From assembly GCA_021442885.1 (NCBI GenBank), contig JABUVA010000006.1, forward strand, positions 8,943 to 21,322: 12,380 nucleotides of DNA, written 5' to 3'. How positions within the stretch are numbered: position 1 is the stretch's first letter; each line of letters begins with the position of its first letter. The notes under the pieces were generated by a model. It was not told where the DNA came from and ran no database searches. It saw only the letters and a program-made list of their open reading frames with translations. Of the stretch, positions 7,830 to 12,380 are shown piece after piece. A program made the position numbers and the translations under genes. The stretch is from Methanobrevibacter sp. GTDB taxonomy: Archaea > Methanobacteriota > Methanobacteria > Methanobacteriales > Methanobacteriaceae.

Positions 7830-9428
7830 TTGGATAAAAAACAGATAATAAAACTAGCTAAAAAAGATTTTGAAAAAGCCTGGATTGAATCTGCAAACCT
7901 AGTATTAAAACCACATGCAGATGAAACATATCCAAAACTTAGATATGAAATTGGTAAATCACACGTCTTATATGATACTTTACAACAATTAAGAGAAGCT
8001 TATTTAAGATTAGGATTTGATGAAATGGTAAATCCTATCTTTATAGATAAATCTCATGTTCACAAACAGTTTGGAAAAGAAGCACCAGCAGTACTAGATA
8101 GATGTTTCTTCACAGCAGGCCTACCAAGACCAGATATTGGAATAGGAGTTGAAAAACTCACACAAATTGAAGAACTTGGTGTAAAATTAGATGAAGAAAA
8201 AACAAACAATCTTAAAGAAGTATTTAGAGGATATAAAAAAGGAACTGTAGATGGAGACGATTTAGTACTAGAAGTAGCTAATGGACTAGATGTAGAAAAT
8301 GATATAGGATTACGTGTTCTTGAAAAAGTATTCCCAGAACTCTACCAACTAGAAGCAATAGCACATAGAGACACATTAAGATCCCACATGACATCAGGCT
8401 GGTTTATTAGTTTATCAGAAATGTGTAAATATCCAAAAAAACTTCCAATAAAAGCATTTTCAATAGACAGGTGTTTTAGACGTGAACAAAAAGAAGATGC
8501 AAGTCATTTAAGAACATATCACTCAGCAAGTTGTGTAATAGCTGATGAACAAGTAAGTCTTGATAGTGGTAAAGCAGTCTCAGAAGCACTACTTGAATTT
8601 TTCGGATTTTCAAAATTTAAATTCATACCAGATGATAAAAAATCAAAATACTACACTCCAAACACCCAAACAGAAGTTTATGGATACCATCCTAAACTTA
8701 AACAATGGGTAGAAATAGCTACATTTGGGCTTTACTCACCAATAGCACTAGCAAACTATGGAATAGATTTAGAAGTAATGAATCTTGGTTGTGGAGTTGA
8801 AAGAATAGCTATGGTTTTAAATGAAATCTCAGATATTCGTGAAATGGTATATCCACAAATATATAAAAGTTTAAGTTTAACAGATAGAGATTTAACAACT
8901 ATGATTTCATATAACCTTTATCCTGTAACAGATGATGGAGTAAATTTAATGAACAAACTTATTGAAGTTTGGAAAGATAAAGGAAACTCAAAATCCCCAT
9001 GTGAATTTAAAGTTTATGAAGGAGAATTCTTAAACCATGATATTATAGTAAAAGCTATTGAAAAAGAAGAAAATACAAACTTATTAGGCCCAGCTGCAAC
9101 AAATGAAATTTATGTTTATGATGGAAACATATTAGGAATCCCTGAAAACTATGCTGGTGATGATAAACTAATTTTAAAAACCCTTGAAGATGGAATAGCT
9201 ACTAATATAGAATACTACAAATCAATAGCAGCAGCATATGCATATAAAATAGAAGAAGCAGTACTATCTAATGAAAATAAAATATCATTAAGAAGTACTT
9301 TGGCAAAAGCATTATCTGATGTTAATTTAGTATTAAACAATACAGCTATGAGATTTATAAACAATGAAAATAAATTGATAGATATTAGAGGACCTATATT
9401 TTCAACTGTTGAAATGGAGGTAAAATAA
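7830..9428 (+). CDS. sepS: O-phosphoserine--tRNA(Cys) ligase
   Basis: Class II aminoacyl-tRNA synthetase that charges tRNA(Cys) with O-phosphoserine. SepCysS then converts the product to Cys-tRNA(Cys), the indirect route of methanogens. At 532 residues the length matches the family (about 540). Visible features are TLRSHMTSGWF (182-192), with H186 and T188 matching phosphoserine-binding residues known from archaeal SepS; class II motif 2 with FSIDRCFRREQKED (210-223) and the following S232/S234; and motif 3 NLGCGVERIAM (318-328). The closing D-I-R-G-P-x-F segment is also family-typical. The start codon is TTG, fixed by GGGGGAG at 7818-7824 with 5 nt spacing; no in-frame ATG is near. The stop codon directly abuts the ribK ATG. 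The partner gene (SepCysS) is not in this window. Confidence 0.96.
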   Translation: MDKKQIIKLAKKDFEKAWIESANLVLKPHADETYPKLRYEIGKSHVLYDTLQQLREAYLRLGFDEMVNPIFIDKSHVHKQFGKEAPAVLDRCFFTAGLPRPDIGIGVEKLTQIEELGVKLDEEKTNNLKEVFRGYKKGTVDGDDLVLEVANGLDVENDIGLRVLEKVFPELYQLEAIAHRDTLRSHMTSGWFISLSEMCKYPKKLPIKAFSIDRCFRREQKEDASHLRTYHSASCVIADEQVSLDSGKAVSEALLEFFGFSKFKFIPDDKKSKYYTPNTQTEVYGYHPKLKQWVEIATFGLYSPIALANYGIDLEVMNLGCGVERIAMVLNEISDIREMVYPQIYKSLSLTDRDLTTMISYNLYPVTDDGVNLMNKLIEVWKDKGNSKSPCEFKVYEGEFLNHDIIVKAIEKEENTNLLGPAATNEIYVYDGNILGIPENYAGDDKLILKTLEDGIATNIEYYKSIAAAYAYKIEEAVLSNENKISLRSTLAKALSDVNLVLNNTAMRFINNENKLIDIRGPIFSTVEMEVK

Positions 9429-9809
9429 ATGAAATTAACAGGTGATGTAACAACAGGCTTGGGAAAAGGAGCCTATTTTCTATCACAAGATTTCTATAAA
9501 AACGCATTAAATGAAAAGTGTGGATTTATTCCATTTCCAGGAACATTAAATATAATAGTTCCTAAAAACAATTTAAATGAAATTAATACAATAAAAGAAA
9601 ATTGTAAAAATATGATAAAACCAGAAGGAAAATTTGGAGCAGTAAAATACATAAAAGCCACATTAAATGAAAAAGTCAAAGGAGCTATTTTATTTCCAGC
9701 AAAAACAACCCATGAAGAAAATTATTTAGAATTTATAGCACCATTAAACTTAAGAAAAGAACTTAATTTAAAAGATGGTGATGAAGTTACACTTGAAATA
9801 TATGTCTAA
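9429..9809 (+). CDS. ribK: CTP-dependent riboflavin kinase
   Basis: Archaeal riboflavin kinase, which makes FMN from riboflavin using CTP instead of ATP. The 126-residue length and motifs match Methanocaldococcus jannaschii RibK (MJ0056) as remembered: G-x-V-x-x-G-L-G-x-G-x-Y-F-L-S at 5-19, F-P-G-T-L-N at 36-41, and the C-terminal block A-I-x-x-P-x-K-T-x-H ... E-x-I-A-P-x-x-L-R-x-x-x-N-L-K-D-G-D at 86-118. The ATG follows the sepS stop with no gap, and its ribosome binding site GGAGGT (9416-9421) lies inside the last sepS codons, so the two genes are translationally coupled. ribB follows 218 nt downstream, but a promoter and an FMN riboswitch intervene. ribK itself is therefore expressed with sepS and is not under the riboswitch. 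Confidence 0.94.
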   Translation: MKLTGDVTTGLGKGAYFLSQDFYKNALNEKCGFIPFPGTLNIIVPKNNLNEINTIKENCKNMIKPEGKFGAVKYIKATLNEKVKGAILFPAKTTHEENYLEFIAPLNLRKELNLKDGDEVTLEIYV

Positions 9810-9819
9810 TAAAAAACTT

Positions 9820-9837
9820 TTTAAAATATAATAAATA
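9820..9837 (+). promoter_or_regulatory. Probable promoter of the FMN riboswitch-ribB transcript
   Basis: A TATA-like stretch (TTAAAATATAATAAATA, 9821-9837) begins 12 nt after the ribK stop. Initiation about 25 nt downstream would place the RNA 5' end near 9850, exactly where the P1 helix of the riboswitch begins. This supports a separate ribB transcript, though read-through from ribK is also possible. Confidence 0.45.
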
Positions 9838-9849
9838 AAATTAAATCTA

Positions 9850-9972
9850 AGTTCTCAGGGCGGAGTGAAATTCTCCACCGGTGGTGATTACAAAAAGTAT
9901 AAGTCCACGAGCCCAAAAGCTGATTTGGTGAAAATCCAAAACCGACGGTGATAGTCCGGATGAAAGAGAATT
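9850..9972 (+). ncRNA. FMN riboswitch (RFN element) aptamer
   Basis: All conserved blocks of the RFN element are present in order: TTCTCAGGGCGG, GTGAAATTC, CCACCGGTGGTGAT, AAGTCCACGAGC, TGATTTGGTGAAAATCC, AAACCGACGGT, ATAGTCCGGATGA and GAGAAT. The helices close: P1 9850-9856 with 9966-9972; GGAG 9862-9865 with CUCC 9873-9876; GUGG 9881-9884 with CCAC 9905-9908 (usually GCGG/CCGC, so a compensatory change); AGC 9910-9912 with GCU 9919-9921; UUUGG 9924-9928 with CCAAA 9936-9940; GAC 9944-9946 with GUC 9954-9956. This leaves the six-helix junction that binds FMN. It lies directly upstream of ribB, the classic target. FMN riboswitches are known overwhelmingly from bacteria; here the surrounding genes are archaeal. 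Confidence 0.96.
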
Positions 9973-10020
9973 AAAATAGTTTATTTTAGCCCTGGTTCTT
10001 AGTAAATACATTAAAGGAGA
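9973..10020 (+). promoter_or_regulatory. Expression platform of the FMN riboswitch and ribB ribosome binding site
   Basis: After P1, a 7-bp A/U hairpin (9972-9978 with 9982-9988) precedes GCCCUGG (9989-9995), which is complementary over 7 bp (one G-U) to UCAGGGC (9855-9861) at the 5' edge of the aptamer. That pairing and P1 exclude each other, so this is the likely anti-P1 (FMN-free, ON) strand. UUCUU (9996-10000) could pair weakly with AAGGA (10014-10018) of the Shine-Dalgarno AAGGAGA (10014-10020) when FMN holds P1 together. No U-tract terminator is seen, so control is probably at translation initiation. The mechanism is inferred from pairing only. Confidence 0.6.
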
Positions 10021-10027
10021 TATTACT

Positions 10028-10741
10028 ATGAATCAAGAAAATTTAGAAAAAGCTTTTGAAGCATTAAGAAATGGAAAATTCATTCTTGTATACGATAATG
10101 ATGATAGAGAAGGGGAGGTAGATATGATAATAGCCTCCGAATTCGTAACTCCAAAGGATATAGCAACAATGAGAGATTATGCAGGAGGATTAATCTGTAA
10201 CTGTATACATCCATTATACTGTGATGCAATAAATCTACCATTTATGAATGAAATTATGAAAGCAGCTAGTGAAACATACCCCGTACTATCAACACTAGCA
10301 CCAACAGACATTCCATACGACGAAAGATCATCCTTTTCAATATGGGTAAATCATAGAAAATCATTTACAGGAATTACCGACCATGACAGATCAATGACCA
10401 TAAAAGAACTAGCTATTATGCTAAAAGAAGAAAGATTTGATGATTTTGGAAAAACATTCCGTTCACCAGGTCATGTATGTCTTTTAAGAGGGGCTGAAGG
10501 ACTACTTGCAAATAGAAGTGGTCATACAGAAATAGGAATTGCAATGTGTGAAATGGCTGGAGTAACACCCGTTTGTGTAGTTTGTGAAATGATGGATAGT
10601 GAAACAGGACAAGCAACATCATTTGAAGATGCAAAAAAATATGCAGAAGAAAATGATTTAGTCATCCTCAAAGGAGATGACATTATAAAAGCATATTTAG
10701 AAAATGAAGATTACTCTAGATTAAGTCTTAACATGGGATGA
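10028..10741 (+). CDS. ribB: 3,4-dihydroxy-2-butanone-4-phosphate synthase
   Basis: Converts ribulose 5-phosphate to 3,4-dihydroxy-2-butanone 4-phosphate and formate, supplying the four-carbon unit of riboflavin; cytoplasmic and metal dependent. It is a stand-alone RibB of 237 residues with no fused GTP cyclohydrolase II domain, as in methanogens. Active-site residues are in place: D23, R27-E28-G29-E30 and D32 in DNDDREGEVD, C57, the FRSPGHVCLLR block (144-154, H149), RSGHTE (163-168, H166 and E168) and CEMMD (186-190). The spacing equals that of M. jannaschii RibB plus two residues, and stretches such as IPYDERSSFSI and NHRKSFTGITD look archaeal. The start is supported by AAGGAGA 7 nt upstream. 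Expression is expected to fall when FMN binds the leader RNA. The gene ends at a T-run and faces the ATPase gene. Confidence 0.96.
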   Translation: MNQENLEKAFEALRNGKFILVYDNDDREGEVDMIIASEFVTPKDIATMRDYAGGLICNCIHPLYCDAINLPFMNEIMKAASETYPVLSTLAPTDIPYDERSSFSIWVNHRKSFTGITDHDRSMTIKELAIMLKEERFDDFGKTFRSPGHVCLLRGAEGLLANRSGHTEIGIAMCEMAGVTPVCVVCEMMDSETGQATSFEDAKKYAEENDLVILKGDDIIKAYLENEDYSRLSLNMG

Positions 10742-10771
10742 TTTTAAATCACCCATTAAAAACTCTTTTTT
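10742..10771 (+). terminator. Terminator after ribB
   Basis: A weak all-A/U stem (TTTTAA 10742-10747 with TTAAAA 10756-10761) is followed by CTC and six Ts (10766-10771). The U-run alone would suffice in archaea. The 102-nt convergent gap up to 10843 holds nothing else I can support. Confidence 0.5.
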
Positions 10772-10843
10772 AATATAAATTTATTTAATAGCTATATTTT
10801 TATTAAATTTAAATAATTAAAACTTACAATAATGAAATTTAAT

Positions 10844-12052
10844 TCATATATAATCTGATGTTAAAAAGTCAATAATATTTCTATGTTTTAATCCATTGGT
10901 TGAAAAATCAATCTTATCCATACTTAAAACATATTTATCAAAGTTATCATCAATTTTAGCAAGAGCTGAAAATTCTCTATCAATTATTTTATCATTAGCT
11001 AATAAATATGCAACTTGAATATAGATTTTTTCTTTATTTTTGGTGCAAACAAAATCTATTTCATTTTCATTAATAAAACCTATTTTAACATCATATCCTC
11101 TTCTCAGTAGTTCAATGTACACTATATTTTCAAGAATTGAACCAATATTTTCAATATCTCCATATTTTGATTGGTAAAAGCTATGATCTACTAAAAAATA
11201 TTTTTCATTGTGTAATAATACTTTTTTTCCTTTAATATCTTCTCTTTGTGCTTGATGTATGAAACATGCATTTTTAGAGTATAATAAATAGTCAAGTATT
11301 GTATCTTTTGAGATTTTTCTTCCTTCATGTTTCATATATTTTGAAATATTATTAGCAGAAAAATTTTTTCCAATATTCATTATAACATAATTAAGAATAC
11401 GATTGAACATATCTGTATTTCTAATATTATGTCGTGCCACAATGTCTTTTAAAAGTATTGTGTCATATATATCTTCAAGATAGGTGTATTTATCATCATT
11501 ATTTATTTGTTGTAATGGTGGCATTCCTCCAAATTCAATATACTCTCCAAATAGCTCATCTAAATTATCAATTTCCATGTTTTTTATTTCTTTTTTGTAT
11601 TGAATAAATTCAGCAAATGAAAATGGGTATAGGTTAATTTGGTAGTATCTTCCTGCTATTAATGTAGCCATTTCACTAGATAATAATTCTGAATTGGATC
11701 CTGTTATGTATATGTCGCAGTCAAGGTCTACTCTGTATGCGTTAATACTTTTTTCCCAGTTTTTGACATTTTGTATTTCATCAAAGAGAAAGTATATTTT
11801 ACCTTTAACATTTTTTATTAATTGTTTTATACAATCGTCAAGTTGTTGAAAGTCTTCAATTTTATTATATTTCATTGATTCAAAAGAGATTAAAAAAATA
11901 TTTTCTTCAGATATTCCCCTATTTTTAAGTTCATCAGAAATACTTTTTAAAAGGTAAGTTTTTCCACTTCTTCTAACTCCAGTAATAATTTTTATTGGTT
12001 CTTTATCTATTAAACCCTCAATTTGATTTAAATATAATTTCCTTTTAATCAT
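10844..12052 (-). CDS. AAA-family ATPase with C-terminal DUF4143 domain
   Basis: A 402-residue protein of the widespread archaeal/bacterial AAA_14-DUF4143 family. The N-terminal P-loop domain has Walker A GVRRSGKT (25-32), Walker B IYFLFDE (86-92) and the family motifs ITGSNSELL (116-124) and GRYYQINLYPFSFAEF (134-149). The C-terminal region, from about 200, contains ENIVYIELLRRGYDV (308-322) followed by N-E-I-D-F-V (330-335) and Y-I-Q-V-A-Y (344-349). The E/D...Q-V pattern resembles a PD-(D/E)XK nuclease-like core, as is usual for DUF4143. Function is not established for the family; links to mobile or defence-type loci have been suggested, but none is visible here. It stands alone, convergent with ribB. 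No strong ribosome binding site precedes the ATG. Two palindromes flank its promoter. Confidence 0.9.
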   Translation of the reverse strand: MIKRKLYLNQIEGLIDKEPIKIITGVRRSGKTYLLKSISDELKNRGISEENIFLISFESMKYNKIEDFQQLDDCIKQLIKNVKGKIYFLFDEIQNVKNWEKSINAYRVDLDCDIYITGSNSELLSSEMATLIAGRYYQINLYPFSFAEFIQYKKEIKNMEIDNLDELFGEYIEFGGMPPLQQINNDDKYTYLEDIYDTILLKDIVARHNIRNTDMFNRILNYVIMNIGKNFSANNISKYMKHEGRKISKDTILDYLLYSKNACFIHQAQREDIKGKKVLLHNEKYFLVDHSFYQSKYGDIENIGSILENIVYIELLRRGYDVKIGFINENEIDFVCTKNKEKIYIQVAYLLANDKIIDREFSALAKIDDNFDKYVLSMDKIDFSTNGLKHRNIIDFLTSDYI

Positions 12053-12081
12053 ACTAATCTATTGTATAATAAGTATTTTAA

Positions 12082-12092
12082 AATATATAAAA
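12082..12092 (-). promoter_or_regulatory. Probable TATA box of the DUF4143 ATPase gene
   Basis: On the minus strand a TTTTATATATTT-like box lies about 35 nt before the ATG, giving a short leader of roughly 5-10 nt. This agrees with the absence of a Shine-Dalgarno. The first palindrome begins where the BRE should be. Confidence 0.45.
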
Positions 12093-12112
12093 TTGTCGAC
12101 TACAATCGACAA
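12093..12112. repeat. Operator-like palindrome 1
   Basis: Perfect inverted repeat: TTGTCGA, 6-nt spacer CTACAA, TCGACAA. The GC content of its arms stands out in an almost pure A/T intergenic region. It adjoins the upstream side of the ATPase TATA box, so a bound dimer would touch the BRE/TFB site. Confidence 0.7.
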
Positions 12113-12132
12113 AAATAAAAATATAAATAAAT

Positions 12133-12152
12133 TTGTCTAGTATAATCGACAA
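12133..12152. repeat. Operator-like palindrome 2
   Basis: Same pattern as palindrome 1: TTGTCTA, 6-nt spacer GTATAA, TCGACAA, with one mismatch between the arms (G to T in the left arm). Its centre is exactly 40 bp from that of palindrome 1. The two copies also match as direct repeats, including the following A-run. Confidence 0.65.
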
Positions 12153-12228
12153 AATGATTATAAATTAAAAATTGTTCTTAAATAATCAAACTATTCACAG
12201 ATAATTTAAGATTTTATTACTAAGGAAC

Positions 12229-12268
12229 AAAAAAAGAAAAAAAATTGTGAGATTATTAAAAATCCCAC
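12229..12268 (-). terminator. Stem-loop/U-tract terminator of the Ig-like protein gene
   Basis: On the minus strand, starting at the last base of the TAG stop, an 8-bp stem (GUGGGAUU 12268-12261 with AAUCUCAC 12254-12247, one G-U pair) with a 6-nt loop is followed by a U-rich tract (12244-12229, 15 of 16 bases U). The form is like an intrinsic bacterial terminator; in archaea the U-tract is the key element. Confidence 0.75.
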
Positions 12269-12380
12269 TATGCGTTTACAACAATATTATTTGAAATAGT
12301 TGCACCATTATCATCACGAACAGCTGTGATAATATATTCTCCTGGTTGTAAATTAATAGTTAAACCAGAAGTAGTACCAT
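12268..12380 (-). CDS. C-terminus of an Ig-like surface/adhesin-like protein (5' part outside window)
   Basis: The reading frame is open from the right edge to a TAG at 12268-12270, about 37 residues. It contains G-L-T-I-N-L-x-P-G-E-Y-I-I-T-A-V-R-D-D-N-G-A-T-I-S-N-N-I-V-V-N-A. The pattern L-x-P-G-x-Y-x-I-T-A ... S-N-x-I-x-V is the end of a bacterial Ig-like (Big) domain as repeated in methanogen adhesin-like proteins. Such proteins are exported and cell-surface bound; the signal peptide and earlier repeats lie outside the window. Identification rests on a short tail, so the protein class is likely but the gene is not identifiable. Confidence 0.6.
   Translation of the reverse strand, partial: GTTSGLTINLQPGEYIITAVRDDNGATISNNIVVNA

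Noticed and set aside
9494..9679. Minus-strand open frame inside ribK
   Set aside because: Antisense shadow of a conserved enzyme gene; rich in F and I as expected from reversed A/T-rich codons.
9973..9988. Hairpin after the FMN aptamer as a transcription terminator
   Set aside because: It is a short A/U hairpin followed by GCCCUGG and not by a U-tract, so it does not look like a terminator.
10416..10634. Minus-strand open frame inside ribB
   Set aside because: Antisense to the RibB active-site blocks; no initiation signal or motif.
12093..12152. The two palindromic copies as the start of a CRISPR array
   Set aside because: Only two units with a 20-nt A/T spacer and imperfect identity; no third copy and no cas genes. 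An operator pair fits better.
12176..12211. Inverted repeat TCTTAAAT ... ATTTAAGA with a 20-nt spacer
   Set aside because: Eight-base A/T-dominated arms at this distance are expected by chance in such A/T-rich DNA, and no T-tract or promoter relation is seen.

Overview
The window is strongly A+T-rich and reads as the chromosome of a methanogenic archaeon, most likely a gut-type member of the Methanobacteriaceae (Methanosphaera or Methanobrevibacter). The evidence is an O-phosphoseryl-tRNA(Cys) synthetase, a CTP-dependent (archaeal) riboflavin kinase, an archaeal-type RibB, archaeal BRE/TATA-like promoters, GGAGG/AGGTG ribosome binding sites, a secreted PQQ-propeller protein and the tail of an Ig-like adhesin. 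The genus is an inference.

Left part (1-4603, all minus strand; transcription runs right to left): a P-type-ATPase-like HAD hydrolase, then a PadR-family regulator, an ABC ATPase, an ABC-2 permease and a secreted beta-propeller protein cut by the window edge. The last four are packed with 1-nt gaps or short overlaps and stop-codon-embedded ribosome binding sites. They look like one self-regulated exporter operon carrying an extracytoplasmic partner.

Middle (4747-7699, plus strand): gatA, the amidase subunit of the tRNA-dependent amidotransferase, transcribed divergently from the HAD gene. It is followed by a 498-residue CobB/CbiA-like protein in which the glutamine amidotransferase domain precedes the P-loop synthetase domain, the reverse of the usual order.

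Right-centre (7830-10741, plus strand): sepS (TTG start) and ribK form a tight pair. Next comes a complete FMN riboswitch (RFN element) with its own promoter, and then ribB. RibB commits ribulose 5-phosphate to riboflavin synthesis and RibK converts riboflavin to FMN. The RNA would let FMN repress ribB while ribK stays outside the feedback loop. FMN riboswitches are essentially a bacterial device. Here one is attached to an archaeal-type ribB, and its downstream switching segment resembles that of proteobacterial ribB leaders as I remember them. This is the most notable thing in the window.

Right end (10844-12380, minus strand): a DUF4143-type AAA ATPase, convergent with ribB. Its promoter is flanked by two operator-like palindromes exactly 40 bp apart. 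Beyond it is the C-terminal end of an Ig-like surface protein with a clear stem-loop/U-tract terminator. I found no tRNA, rRNA, CRISPR array or insertion sequence. No intergenic stretch exceeds 300 bases; the longest (9810-10027 and 12053-12267) are described as features.
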